The position numbers were made by a program, and so were the translations under genes. Positions 25,831-37,881 of a DNA stretch of 64,000 nucleotides are shown in pieces. The DNA is from Pterobdella sp. o SKG-2022. Taxonomy: Eukaryota; Annelida; Clitellata; Hirudinida; Piscicolidae. Numbering within the stretch: position 1 is the stretch's first letter; each line of letters begins with the position of its first letter. The stretch covers positions 9,091,077 through 9,155,076 of the forward strand of contig OZ038324.1 of NCBI GenBank assembly GCA_964035795.1. Reading direction: 5' to 3'. The notes beneath the pieces were generated by a model that worked only from the letters and a program-made list of their open reading frames with translations, searched no databases and had not been told where the DNA came from.

Positions 25831-28780
25831 AAAAAGATCTAAATAAGAATCAAAGTGGATAATTTTTTTACTAATTTACACATAATTTTTTTCTAGTTTT
25901 TCAAAGTTATTTTCACGTTTTTTTTTGAATTTGTCTGAAATTCATTTTTTGGTAATTTATTGTTAAAAAATGCAAAAAGTTTGGAGTTTTTTATTTTATC
26001 CACCAATGTTATTCTTATATTCTATTTCATTTTATGAATGAAATCAAATTTAAAATTCTTGACACAATTTAAAAAATTTTTCCATCATTTTTCTTGTCAT
26101 CGTTTTGTTTTTTTTCTTCTTTTTCCTCTTCATGCCCTTTTGGCCAAAAAGCATTTGGGCGTGATAAATGTGCAATTCTTAATGCTGTTATGACCTTAGT
26201 AGGTTTGCTTTTGTTCATAAAAACAATTAATTTGAACATTTTGAAATTCACTGGATCGAATTTCAGTAAATAATGAAAATATTTTACTCTCAAATTTCTA
26301 TAAAAATTAATTAAAATTCATCAAATTTCAATCAACTATATCAACTTTCACGCAATCCTGCCAAGTGGAATTAAATTTACCTTCTAAAAACTCAGCTCTA
26401 ATAAACTGTGTAAAACGCCATTTCAACTTGGGAAAGTCTTTGGGCTTTGCGATGAACATTCGATCAAGCGTTGAAATATCACTCATGAAATAAAATAAAA
26501 TAAAAAAAAGCAAAAAAAGCTGAACAGCAAAACTTGGAAAACAATTCAAACTAAAAAAATTATTCAAAAACCAAACAACGTTGAAAAACAGACATACCAT
26601 GAAGACTGGTTTTAACAAATTTGGTTTTTTTTTCAAAAAAAATGAAATTTGAAACGAAAGTAAATTGACATGTTTGATTAAGTCATGTTGCTTCGACAAT
26701 GGAGCTTTCAAAAGAATAAACGCTGGTACTTCAATATATTTGGGTATTCACTCTCAAATACTAAAATAGTTTCAATTAAATTTTACACAATCCGATTAAT
26801 TTTTTGTACACCCTTCTTAAAATATTACATTCAAGTCATATTTTTCAGTTTTATTCAAACAATTTATAACCAAAATAAATTCCATTTCTAGTTGTTCATC
26901 ATCAAACTTAAACTTCACAATCAGCGTTTATCCGCAGCTAAAACTCCTAACGTCCCTTAATGCTTATGGGAAAGAGTCTATTGAAAACATTTTCAACAAA
27001 TCAGATTGTTGAGCTGCGCCAAGGGATTCAAAGTCTTTGTAATTGAATCTGAGCTTGGAGCCTCGTTCTAACAACACATTCACACGCTCTTTAATCATAC
27101 TTTATTTCCTATCTGAAAATATTTTTCATTCATATTTCCCCAACCGTCTGCGGAGTTTCAGGATTGGGGCCACACTCATCTCTTGTGAATTAGAAACAAA
27201 CCAACGTACTTGAGTTCATCCCGGTTGACAGCTTGAAGACTGGTTGTGTTATTGTATGGAGTGGAACCACAGATCAATTTTTTTTAGAATTCATAGAACT
27301 ACATCACTAGAATAACAGTGATAAGCTCAAGTTAATTTTCAAGTTTTCCAGCACACCAATCAATTTTTAAGATTTTATTCGATTTCACATTTATCTTTTC
27401 CGCCGTTTCTTGCTTCTATTTCGGATGATTAATCAATTAGAATGGTTAAAAGTGAACGCTAGTCAAACAAAAACTAAAAGTAAAGACTGATTGAAAGTTC
27501 AAGTGGATTCTAAAGTTCAAAAATGAATTAGACAGAGCAGCGCAGTAGGGATAATGTTTTGAAATAGATATAACAAATTATTTCCAAAAAATAATCGGGA
27601 AGAATAAATATAACTTAAATTGATGTTAAGGGGCTTAGACTCGCAAAGTTTGGGTGAGTTTTTGAAGTTGTATACAAAATATTTGGAGTTTTGAAAATTT
27701 TTTTAACGTTATGAGTAATTGAAGGAATTATGAAGAGATTAGATGTATCAGTTATATCTTCATTGTGAGTGAGTCGATGATTTGGAGAATTTAACGCAAC
27801 ATTTGTGTTATGTATTTTTAAATTCCTTCATGAAAAAATTTTGGAGTTGAACTTCAGAGAATTAAGAAAATGGACACAGAAGATTTATTCATGAAGTAAA
27901 AATAACATAAAAAAATAATTTTTCATTAAATAAAAGTGTTAATCCCATGCAAGTTTTTATCTCGTTGCGGCTGAATGATGGAGGGGATAGTAGACAAATG
28001 CATGAAATTTCAAAGATGATGCAGTTTCAAAACATGAAGAGAAATAAAAGCGTCCAGTGAATCTGAGAAACTTAACATTTTTGCTTATTATCGCTCAATT
28101 TACGTCCAGGTATTGAGTGAAACATAAATATGAAGTGAATTATTACTGGATTATTTGCTACAGCGAGTGTAAGTAACGATGGGTGAGTTATCAGATCGTA
28201 TTTTAAGATAATACATTCGAACAAAAGTCTTTCAAAAAAATAAATTTTTATTACGCAAAAGTTCCATTTTTGAAAATAAGATGTGGGAAGACTTTTAAAT
28301 AAACTTTATTGTATCTTACTCTGAAGCAAAATTTTGTTGAGAAAATGCGAGAAAACTTAAAATTGAGTTAAATTTTCTATAAAAATGTAAAAAAAATTTT
28401 AAACATTGAAAAACTGATAAAAAATTCATTTTTAATTTCGCTAGATATTCACACAAAACATATTGGTTTGAATGGAAATCAATTTGTGGCATCAAAGGAG
28501 TCTTCCAATTATATTTCCTCCAAAGCAAATCTTAATTAAATATCAAATATTAAAGAAAAAATAATTTTTTATTATTTGTAAATTTATTATTATGTAGCAA
28601 TGAGAGGTTTTTTTGATCCGGAGGAATTTGACAAAAAATAATTTGTTGTGAAAAAAAGCTAGAATAAAAACCAATTCAAATAATCTTAGTTGAGATTTTA
28701 AAAAATAAAAAACAGAAATAATTTTTTTCTAAAAATAGATCTTTTTTGCCGGAACACAAAAAATGAAAAAAGATTAGAAA
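25831..28780. other. Gene-poor AT-rich region
   Basis: Contains one small candidate ORF (26328-26486, listed separately). A less AT-rich patch at 26,980-27,290 gives short exon-like frames on both strands, but they could not be joined into a convincing model. Otherwise nothing recognised. Confidence 0.5.
26328..26486 (-). CDS. Unassigned small ORF or 3' exon
   Basis: An ATG-started 52-residue frame beginning MSDISTLDRMFIAKPKDFPK and ending STWQDCVKVDIVD. Its composition (charged, few homopolymer residues, Trp and Cys present) looks more like real protein than its AT-rich surroundings. A T-rich tract lies just upstream, so it could also be a terminal exon. It shows loose resemblance in its last part (F-x-K-L/I-K-W, then W-Q-D/E) to the frame at 41313-41582. 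No family recognised. Confidence 0.25.
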   Translation of the reverse strand: MSDISTLDRMFIAKPKDFPKLKWRFTQFIRAEFLEGKFNSTWQDCVKVDIVD

Positions 28781-29237
28781 AAAAAAATTCATAAAAAATC
28801 AACCTTAAAAAAATTCATAAAAAATCAACCTTAAAAAAATTCATAAAAAATCAACCTTAAAAAAATTCATAAAAAATCAACCTTAAAAAAATTCATAAAA
28901 AATCAACCTTAAAAAAATTCATAAAAAATCAACCTTAAAAAAATTCATAAAAAATCAACCTTAAAAAAAATTCATAAAAAATCAACCTTAAAAAAAATTC
29001 ATAAAAAATCAACCTTAAAAAAATTCATAAAAAATCAACCTTAAAAAAATTCATAAAAAATCAACCTTAAAAAAATTCATAAAAAATCAACCTTAAAAAA
29101 AATTCATAAAAAATCAACCTTAAAAAAAATTCATAAAAAATCAACCTTAAAAAAATTCATAAAAAATCAACCTTAAAAAAATTCATAAAAAATCAACCTT
29201 AAAAAAATTCATAAAAAATCAACCTTAAAAAAAATTC
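28781..29237. repeat. 26/27-bp tandem repeat, 17 copies
   Basis: The unit is an A7 or A8 run followed by TTCATAAAAAATCAACCTT. CAACCTT recurs at 28800, 28826, 28852 and on to 29220, mostly 26 bp apart. Four units have one extra A and are 27 bp. Copies are otherwise identical, suggesting recent expansion. Confidence 0.96.
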
Positions 29238-32054
29238 TCATCACGTTTAAATGTGTCAATTGAATTAAAATTAAATCAAAATTGTTATTTTATCCTTTCT
29301 TAATGCATTGTGATAGAGTTTCTATGCGGAATGTTATTTTTTTGAAAGCTATTTATAAACACAAAATGAAACACTTTTAAACGTGGAAGTTATCCGTGTT
29401 GAGCCATTTATGAAAGTTTTTCATGAAATATTTCAAATATGGGCGGTGTTTTTTGTTTTTGACCACATCAATCACATCAAAGAAAGGTGAGTTTCGCACT
29501 TGGAACAAAACTTTAGTGATTAAAAGAATTCAAAATGCTATTAATTATTGCAATGAAATGTATCTTTAAGAAACTAACGATTATTTCGACTCCGAAAGGA
29601 TTATTTATGCAAAACTCAAATTTTTAATGTCATTTATGTGGCCAAGCATGCCAGTCGACCCTGATTCGCCACAGATTGGGCTTTGCTTAACGTGCTGAGT
29701 AAGCTCAATTAGAAGGGATAACTTCTGATACCATAATACGAAAATAGATTCAGCCTTGTTTGAAGATTATAAAAGCTGTGTTTTGGTTTGGATTCAGTTT
29801 AGCGTTATATTTGTTATACGTGTATTATTTTTTTCTGAGCTGTTTTTCAAAAATAAGTACGGATTGATGCGCAATAAATATGAGGTCCAGCAACTTTTGT
29901 GTCTCTGCCATTATCTCGATAATTGATATTTTATCGTTCACAGAACCTTCCGTAGCATTGAGCTTTCTTATAAATTTTCGATGAGAATATCATAAAGCTT
30001 TCCAGTTTTCACCTCAATTTTGAAGTATTTTTCAACACACAATCAATATAAATTTTAAATAAAAGGTTTTTTAGTAAAATTAGTTAATTTTTAAACATAT
30101 ATTCACAAAGAAGAACTTATATTGATGAATAATTTGAAAAATAAATTCTAAAAAAAATAAACCATTTTATACGATATGTCTTCCGAAAAATACACTTTTA
30201 TGCTTTTTTATATGCGAAAAGTCACGGCTGAATTTTTTTGCCTTCAATTGATTTGTAATTAATGATTTTGTTTTTTTTTCGAACTTTTTTTTAAACACCA
30301 AAGAAATTTTGAGAAACAAAATTTTGAAGTCAATTTTCATTTGGCTCCACATTATTTTTGGTTTGTTTTGAAGTTTTCAATTCATCAAAAAGCCATGAAT
30401 TAAAAGTATTTAAAATTTATTTTTGAATTAAATAAAATTAATTCCAAAAAAAAACAATAAAAAATAAAAAAAATTAAAAGTTTTGTATCAACTAAAGTTA
30501 TCAGTTTTTTGTGTTTAGTTTTTTTAAATTCTGTTTCATGAAAATTCTCGATTAATCTGAAATTTATAATCCAATGTTATTTTTGAAATTAATTCTACAG
30601 GTGTTTTTTAAAAAGAATATAATTTCAAGGTTTTTAATTATTAACAATATTTTCATTTCTTCCAAAATAATGCTTCAATAAAGACAAAAATTTTTTTAGC
30701 CATGCCATAAAAGGTGAAATTCACCGAAGTTTCAGGCTTTTTGCACGAGTAAATTCATTTAAACTTTTTTTAAAAACAATTTACAAGAAAGACATAAAAT
30801 ATCATGAAAAACATATAAAAAAAAATTAAAACAAAAAGTAATCAGTTTAAAATTCAAGCAAAAATTTTAAAAACTTCATTAAGCGCTTCAGCAATGTTGT
30901 CACAAATTTTTCCAGTACTCATAATAAAAAAATGATAATTACTGTGTGCTCGGTTTCATCAAACTCAGCAACATATGTACAGAAAATTTCCACTTATCCG
31001 TTAATTTTAATTTAGTTTTTTGGGGAGTAAGACCGCCATCAAAATGATATAGCCCCGCTAGGGCACCACGTAATATGCTAGTAATGGCAAACGAGTTTTT
31101 GATTGGTTGGAACAATAATAAAAGTAATTAATTGATAACATTATGAAGGTATTAACTGTATATATTGATATAAAAAAAACGCTGAGTGTTCATTGGTTGC
31201 TTGTGAAGCTCAAAATAACTATTCAGATTTTTCAAAAATTTCATGATTTGCTTCATAAAAATATGAAAAGTGAAAATAATATTAGCGTGTTTTTTTATTA
31301 TAAATTTTTTTCATATTCGAAACTTACTTTTACTCATAATTTTTTTTCATTATCACGGTTCACTTTTTTTCTTGCACGTCAAACTCATTCGGTATGATGT
31401 GTTCGAGAAAAAGTTGGTGAAGAGGACAAGAGAAAATGTCGTCGATTGATGTTTGTAGGCATAGACGAGGCTTTCAAATGTCAGTCAAACATTTTGCAAG
31501 CTTTTCACTCCCATTTTTGACAACACAACGCCAAAAGGCCTTCTGATAATTAATCAGCCGATATTTTATGTCTTCGACGCAGTTTTAATGCCACAAAATC
31601 CTTTATTTCATGTGTTTCAAGTTTGTTCATTGTTTCCAGCAATTGAAATTTTAATTAAAAAATCAGCTTAATGAAAAAAATGAAAAATTTTTGAGTTCCA
31701 AGAGAAATTATAAATTTTTAATCAAAGCCAGCAATGTGGATCACAAGTTGTTTTATCAAAAGTGCTCGATCAAAATTTTAATTCCTGTATACTCAGTAAC
31801 ATTTTAAAACTGCAAAGCGCCAAAATGGACGGTTATAATTAGTAAGCAATGAATTAAAATAAAGGTGGGTAGATGGTTGGATAAGTAGATAGAAGGATTG
31901 GTGACTGAATCGATGGATGGATTGATGGGTAGGTGGAGAAAATAAAGCTTAAATACCTAGATGGTTATGTACATGGGTAAATAAGTTAAGCTGAAAGAAA
32001 AGATTGAAAATAGATTCCAGTCAATATATAATACTTCTGGATTGTAAAAATTGC
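29238..32054. other. Gene-poor AT-rich region
   Basis: No gene recognised. Frames at 30167-30352 minus and 31143-31397 plus are low-complexity Phe/Lys-rich and probably non-coding. Confidence 0.55.
31863..31945. repeat. Degenerate GATG/GGTA tetranucleotide tract
   Basis: Diverged runs of GGTGGGTAGATGG and GATGGATGGATTGATGGG type over about 80 bp; an old tetranucleotide microsatellite. Confidence 0.7.
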
Positions 32055-32234
32055 CTAAATCAACGTTGATAGACTCATAACTGAATTAACTCTCCTCATC
32101 CTTGCATCACTTCTGTTCTCAAATGATTTACGCTCATTTAATTCAAGTTCATTCTGCATTTTGTGTCGTTTATTACGACGTCGAGATTCTTTCTGCCACT
32201 TAGCAAGGTTGAAAGGAATTTTATGCTCCAAATT
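32055..32234 (-). CDS. Candidate terminal exon, basic C-terminus
   Basis: On the minus strand a possible acceptor (TTTGGAG, low confidence) is followed by an open frame reading HKIPFNLAKWQKESRRRNKR, then HKMQNELELNERKSF and ending VNSVMSLSTLI before a TAG at 32055-32057. The composition is strongly basic and non-repetitive, unlike flanking random frames. There is no ATG near its beginning, so it would be a 3' exon. No upstream exon and no family recognised. The GPCR upstream on the same strand has its own stop at 34493, so a link to it would need alternative splicing. Confidence 0.25.
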   Translation of the reverse strand, partial: NLEHKIPFNLAKWQKESRRRNKRHKMQNELELNERKSFENRSDARMRRVNSVMSLSTLI

Positions 32235-32605
32235 TAATTTTTTGTTTTGAAGTTTTGTTTCATTGAAATAATTTTTTTTTAATAAAAATTTTTTTTTAAT
32301 TTTTTCAAATTTTTGTCGATGTTTGCTTTACAGTTTGTGAAGTGTATTAAGAAAAATGATGCGAAGATTACATTTTGAAAATATTTCTGTAAAGGGGATA
32401 ATTGGACAACGCAGTTGTCTTAAACTTGTTTTCAGACATTCCCACCAGAACTTGTGGAAAACAAAACTTTGAATGCAAAAAAGTAAAAACCTGATGACTT
32501 TTCTGACATTTTTAATTTTATAAATTTGATTTTTGTAATTTTTATCTCACTTATTTAACGACAAATATCGACAAATTTGTCAATTTATGTTGGACTCAAA
32601 TTTAT

Positions 32606-32800
32606 AATCATCAGTGTTGTAAACATCATCAGTGTTGTCAACATCATCAGTGTTGTCAACATCATCAGTGTTGTCAACATCATCAGTGTTGTAAACATCA
32701 TCAGTGTTGTCAACATCATCAGTGTTGTCAACATCATCAGTGTTGTCAACATCATCAGTGTTGTCAACATCATCAGTGTTGTCAACATCATCAGTGTTGT
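32606..32800. repeat. 18-bp tandem repeat, 11 copies
   Basis: The unit ATCATCAGTGTTGTCAAC repeats 11 times. Two units have TGTAAAC instead of TGTCAAC. The period is divisible by three, so both strands show open frames (IISVVN and MMLTTL units). No upstream splice or start context supports translation. Confidence 0.95.
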
Positions 32801-34492
32801 TTATAACTGATATTCATTGTCAATTATAATATTAATTTCAGTTATTATGCTTCTATTCCTTTATTAGTTGTTCTGCTATTGAATCTGCAATGGCCCATAA
32901 CTAATTTGCTTGAAATAAATTTATGAATATCACTTATCTGATTAAAATTTATATTTTCGATCATCAGATGTAAGTACATTTATATTGTATAAATTCTATT
33001 TTCTAGTTTTTTACATACTTATTCACATAAATCTTCTATGTTGCTAACGGAAAGTGAAATGCTGCGATCTTTGAAACTCGACGTTTTGTGTTAAAGAAGT
33101 TCCAAGCGGCAACGCACTTGCTTATCTGTTTTAAAGAGTGAGCAGATTGGACCAATAATAGGCTTTGTTAGTTGAAAAATGTTTTCGTTCATAAAACTTC
33201 TTTAGTGTATCAGAATGTTCTTAAAATTTTCTTAAATATAGTGTTCTTTGAAATTAAATAGATATTTTTTTTCAAACAAAAAAAAATAGTTTTATTCAGA
33301 TACGAATGTAAAAAAATGATTATTTCAGTACTTTCAAAATTTTTGTGAAGTCCTATGATTGGTTCATCAACTATAGGCTCGCGTCTAAAGCTAACCGATG
33401 TTTTTAATGTGAGCGCGAATTGCCTGTCGTTTTGTGCTATGTGAATCAAAAAAAGATGAACTTCGCTTTACTTTCTTGTCGAATTAGAAACATACATACG
33501 ATTTTGGGAAAAAATAATTTTAATTCATTGAAATCGCCATCCATGAAATAAGAGTTCAAAGAGTTATTTGAAGTTCTAGTATTCGTTCTTACCTTTTATA
33601 CGACAACATCACTCATTTCTGCTGCAATTCATCTTGACTCATTTACTAAGAACTTCTCAATCAACTTATGTTGGACAAGAAAGAAAAAACGTTTCAACTA
33701 ATAGGATGTGATTCGCAGTATTTGATTAGTCGTTTGGATGCATAGCAGTACTTAACTCGTTGGATTTGTCAAAATTGGTAGAACATGAAAAAGCTAAAAC
33801 TGGAGCTCGGAAGATTTTTCATCAGACTTAATTAAGATGTCACGTGCATGGCTGGTGCTGCATATGTCCACATTTTTTGGCTTAATTTATCCTTTAACAA
33901 AATAAAAGTGGAGAATCGTTACAAAATGAATGAAAATGATAACTGCGATTTATACACTTCAGCAAACCAGCAGCTTAGAACCTCTTCGATTTGACAAACA
34001 GCTCTTGTGGGGTATAAACAAAAACTTTTCGTTTTAAAGTCAAAAGTTAAAAAAAATTTTCAAAAGAATATTCTCAAATTGATTTCGATCTCTCTTGTGA
34101 TCAAATTTTTCCTCGCCGAAAATTTTAAACTTTTTCTCCACTTTCAACAATGTTTTTAGTTTTTATTTTCAGAATTTTTTTGTTAAAAAACCACTATTTG
34201 TTACAAAATTAAATTTAAAATATTTGCAATACTCTCAGGTATAATTGAATGTACATGTAGTTATAAACTCAAAATGCGCTTTGTACTTTTTCAAGCAGTT
34301 GATTAAATAAAAGGTGGCATTGAAGAATAATAAATACAATTTCAATGGATTGTTAACTGACGACTGGATAGTAAATATGTAATCACAAATACACGTTATC
34401 ACAAAATCGTCTACCAACTAATGAACTATGTTGAAAAATATTTAAGACTACAAGTGACGTCACTAATGGGAGCGACTTAACTATATGCACCA
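32801..34492. other. No recognised gene; 3' flank of the GPCR
   Basis: Weak frames at 33210-33449 and 34235-34417 (minus) have no recognisable domain. The part next to 34492 would include the 3' UTR of the receptor gene. Confidence 0.5.
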
Positions 34493-36145
34493 TTAGCGGG
34501 TCCTTGAGAAGTTTGTGTTTGAGCGGGCTTGACCACAAAAGATTAGTTTAATTTGTTGTCGGAAAAGCTTACCACTTAGTGTGAAGAGGAAGAAGTTGTT
34601 GGCGAAGGCGGAAACGTACAAAAGGTCAGTATAATTGGACACGATTCTTCTAGTGTTTTTGTGCATTGTAAGGTATTTGAAGTACTCCATCCAGTTGGAG
34701 ATGTAAAAGCACAAAGAGGGAATGAACGCCAGAATGTATGTAGTGGAGACTAAAATCAGTGTGATGGTCAGTTGCCTGTTCTTGTCTTCTCTCCTTTTAC
34801 GGTTAGGCTGGTTGGATTGTTTAGAGATTCTGTGTTTGAAGATGGCGGATGGTTTTGAGTCGAAATTTATATCAATGGAGCTTTTAGAAGATTTTTTATA
34901 ATTTTTATAGGTTAATGCCCTTGTTCTGTTTGTTTCAGCAGATTTTTTTGTTAGTTCACTTTTTTCTTTGTTGATACCATGCAAAGGGTTATCTTCTATT
35001 TTTGAGCGCTCATTTTCATTATCGACATAACCGACTTTTCTGGCTCTGTCATTTATATTGTAACAGCTTCTCTCCTCCACTTCCCTTTTAACACAAGCTT
35101 CAGTCATTTCAATGTTCTTTTTGTCGTCATTTACTGTAGTATTCTCTACGTTTCCAGCTTTATTCTTCAACTTCTTCTTCAAATTATTTATCTTGGCCAC
35201 TTTGTAAACAATGAAAGCGTTCAAGAAAGAGATAGCAATGGCGGGAAAAGCTCGGTATACTACCATTTCAAGAACAAACAAAAAGGTCTTGTCTGATTTT
35301 TCTTCAGCAAGAGAACAAATGTGGTAAGTGGAGTTGAGTCTGATCAGAAGGACGTGGGGTGGGGTAGTGGAGATGAGGATGATGGCGAAGAAGAAGAAGC
35401 ACAAAAGACGAGCCCGTTTGACAGTGCATATCTGCTTAAAGGACAGAGGCCAATACACTGCAAAAAACCTTTCAATGGTGAAGAGAAGGATAAAGACGGA
35501 AGAACAGTCGGACGATAGATCCATGAAGAACTGGGTGAGAATGCAACCAGCGGAAGAATGGTTGGAGAGGTCGAAGGCCAGATGGATGTAGTGCCAGCAT
35601 TGAAGTATTTTGAAGGTCTTTCTGCAAAAAACACTCACCAGGTAGACCGAGTCGGAGATGGCCAGATGGAGAAGATACACATTTGATGAAATCTTAAGCA
35701 TGCTTCTCGAGGAAAACACCAACAAACTGATACCATTGCCTACTAATCCAAAGAAAAGAAAGAGGAGGGAAAAAACTAGAAATATGACATAAGAAATAAC
35801 GACACGATTATCTTGGCTATTAAATGGATCACAACTGCGGTCCCCAGAAAGAGGTCTAGTAGTAGTGTTCGATTCCCAGTCTCCATCTTCTTCATCTTCG
35901 GAGGAAATGTCGTTCATAAAAATAGCTTCAGAGGTTGTTGTTTTAAAAATTTCATCGTATCTCGTGAAACCTTGCAAACTTTGTTGGTAACTATTTGCTT
36001 TAAAATTACCCTGCAGTTTGATAGAAGCATGGTTGCGTGAGTTTTGATGGAGAGAACTTGAATTCTGAGCGAAAGAAATAATTGGAATAAAAAACAAAAA
36101 TATATTCAAGCAAAAATTTTGACACGAAGTGCTTCGGAGAGTCAT
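34493..36145 (-). CDS. Class A (rhodopsin-like) GPCR, peptide-receptor type, intronless
   Basis: 550 residues in one exon from an ATG. Residues 1-26 look like a cleavable signal peptide (IFLFFIPIISFAQ). An acidic N-terminal tail (SSEDEEDGDW, 81-90) with Asn-glycosylation sites follows. Seven helices: TM1 about 114-143 with GNGIS, TM2 154-175 with LAISD, TM3 201-226 starting at Cys201, TM4 245-268, TM5 288-316 with a central Pro, TM6 457-483 with AFIP, TM7 503-527. Cys201 and Cys277 can form the usual extracellular disulfide. DRY is ERF (225-227), the TM4 Trp is missing, and NPxxY reads NNFFLF. The TM7 end NNFFLFTLSGKLFR resembles FMRFamide/peptide receptors and GPR139-like receptors. Intracellular loop 3 is unusually long (about 317-456), Lys/Asn/Ser-rich and probably disordered. 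The ligand cannot be named. Confidence 0.88.
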   Translation of the reverse strand: MTLRSTSCQNFCLNIFLFFIPIISFAQNSSSLHQNSRNHASIKLQGNFKANSYQQSLQGFTRYDEIFKTTTSEAIFMNDISSEDEEDGDWESNTTTRPLSGDRSCDPFNSQDNRVVISYVIFLVFSLLFLFFGLVGNGISLLVFSSRSMLKISSNVYLLHLAISDSVYLVSVFCRKTFKILQCWHYIHLAFDLSNHSSAGCILTQFFMDLSSDCSSVFILLFTIERFFAVYWPLSFKQICTVKRARLLCFFFFAIILISTTPPHVLLIRLNSTYHICSLAEEKSDKTFLFVLEMVVYRAFPAIAISFLNAFIVYKVAKINNLKKKLKNKAGNVENTTVNDDKKNIEMTEACVKREVEERSCYNINDRARKVGYVDNENERSKIEDNPLHGINKEKSELTKKSAETNRTRALTYKNYKKSSKSSIDINFDSKPSAIFKHRISKQSNQPNRKRREDKNRQLTITLILVSTTYILAFIPSLCFYISNWMEYFKYLTMHKNTRRIVSNYTDLLYVSAFANNFFLFTLSGKLFRQQIKLIFCGQARSNTNFSRTR

Positions 36146-37771
36146 ATCTCTTGATGTATACAGTGTTGTGTTATTAAACTTATCTTGCTTCTGTCATTCA
36201 CCTGTTTGGTTATGGTTAATGCCTTTTACTTTTCATTCGTATACATTATGAATATTCATGAGTGAAATGAACTAATGAATCCTGAAATTTATATATTAAT
36301 ATATTTTAATTTTTCACAAAAACATCAGATAAACTCAATTCTTATTTTTGTTTTTGTATTACTTATTGAATATTTTAAAGATATACTGCACGAATAGTTT
36401 TGAATTTAGGTTTTCGTGCAGAAAAAAAAAATTTAGAATGCATTAAATATTCATACAAAGTAGAATATTTTGAATATTATTTTAAAAATAAATTTTTTCA
36501 ATAAAAATATTTAAAAAACATTTTGTGAATTTAGTAAAACGACTTTAATCTAACATGAAAAGCATAATTAGGCAGATAAATAGTGCAGAACAATTTATCA
36601 TCAGTGAAGCAATATTTATCGAGTCCCTAGTGGAAATTCAATTGAAACTTAAGAATAGCAAATTAATGCATTTTCAAATGTGTTGTTATATGATTAAATT
36701 AGATCTAATGCAATTTATGCTTGATTGGAAATACATGCATCTAAAAACTGCTTCATTTGAGCTTTAAGAAGCCGCAAAAATCTTGAAAGAAGACATTAAA
36801 AACTCCAAAAATATACATAGTTTTCCCTTTTCGATAGCCGGTATTTGAACTTACTTTGATGACGAGAAAGCGTTGTACTCAAACTCAAGTTGTTTTGTAG
36901 TTGCAAATGACTTCTCAAGCCTAGACTATCTAAGATTAAGAGAAAGAATATTTGCTAAAAAAAAGATTAGCGCAAGAAAAAATTTTTTTTTCAATTAATA
37001 AAATGAAAAAATAAATAATCGGAAATTGGTAAAAAAGATTATATTCAATAAAAATTAATAAATACTTGAAAAATTATGCATAAACATGAACCAAGTTTTT
37101 CGCCACTAATGACAAATCATCTTCTATTTGGCAATGTCAACCGCAAAACATTCCACACCCTTGCAAGCTCACTTGAGTCTTCATTAATTTCTTTCTCAAA
37201 ACTTTATTTTTTTCTATCATACTTTATTTTTCACGATATGCATTTTTTCTCTCATCATAACCTTTTTTACACGTATATTTTCTTTTCATTTGAAGCACTT
37301 CACTGTGGCATTGTATAGATGTTTTATGCATTTTTAATCCGGGTTTTTGAGTTAAAGTTTCTCAAAAAAGTAAAAAATGGAGCTTTGAGTGCAAAAGTTA
37401 TGAAAATGTAATCTTCAAGCAACTCACTTTTAATGACGATAAAATTTTAATGAAAATGTTGATAGTAATCAATATAAATTTCTCGAAACTTCCATAAAAT
37501 CTCAGGCTTATTTGAATATATTTGTCTGAGCCTCTCACACACAAGCTCGCAGGCACACCCAGCCATCCAGCTTCATCTCAGGCACATCCAAGCTCTTTTA
37601 TCTAACATATATCTATCACAAAAATGCACTTATTACTCTGTGATTGAGAGTTATTAAGATAAATTGAGCTGTTTTATTTAATTTTAATCTATCAGTTTTG
37701 TTGATTTGAATAAATTTGTTCAAAATGGGCTGAATGGTTCAAGATGAGATAAAATCGAAGCAAGTGTTTTA
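36146..37771. other. No recognised gene; 5' flank of the GPCR
   Basis: A perfect 9-bp hairpin stem, CTGCACGAA with TTCGTGCAG, lies at 36387-36421, about 240 bp upstream of the receptor ATG. Unassigned plus-strand frames at 36555-36767 and 37076-37318 have no recognisable domain. Confidence 0.45.
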
Positions 37772-37881
37772 ATCAACTGAATAACACGAAGCTTTTCGTG
37801 AGTCAACTGCCATCAAGTGATGTAGGAAATCACGCTTGTATGCTCATGTGAGTTCGAGAAACTTCGTGTTTCCCAGTTGGT
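37772..37881. repeat. Imperfect inverted repeat (foldback-like)
   Basis: AACACGAAGCTTTTCG (37783-37798) pairs imperfectly with CGAGAAACTTCGTGTT (37855-37870). Outside the arms, ATCAACTG and CAGTTGGT continue the symmetry. The core CGAAAAGCTTCGTGT (15 bp, reverse strand) is also found in the right arm of the 5.3-kb palindrome, so the two may belong to one family. Confidence 0.5.

Noticed and set aside
27140..27290. Possible two-exon minus-strand end reading LQAVNRDELK then DECGPNPETPQTVGEI
   Set aside because: A GTACGT donor and phase match exist, but no credible acceptor or upstream exon is present and the opposite strand reads equally well.
28781..29237. CRISPR-like regularly spaced repeat
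   Set aside because: The 26-bp units are directly tandem with no unique spacers, in a eukaryotic context.
35321..35634. Open frames on both strands within the GPCR region
   Set aside because: Shadows of the receptor gene in other frames; they lack any domain.
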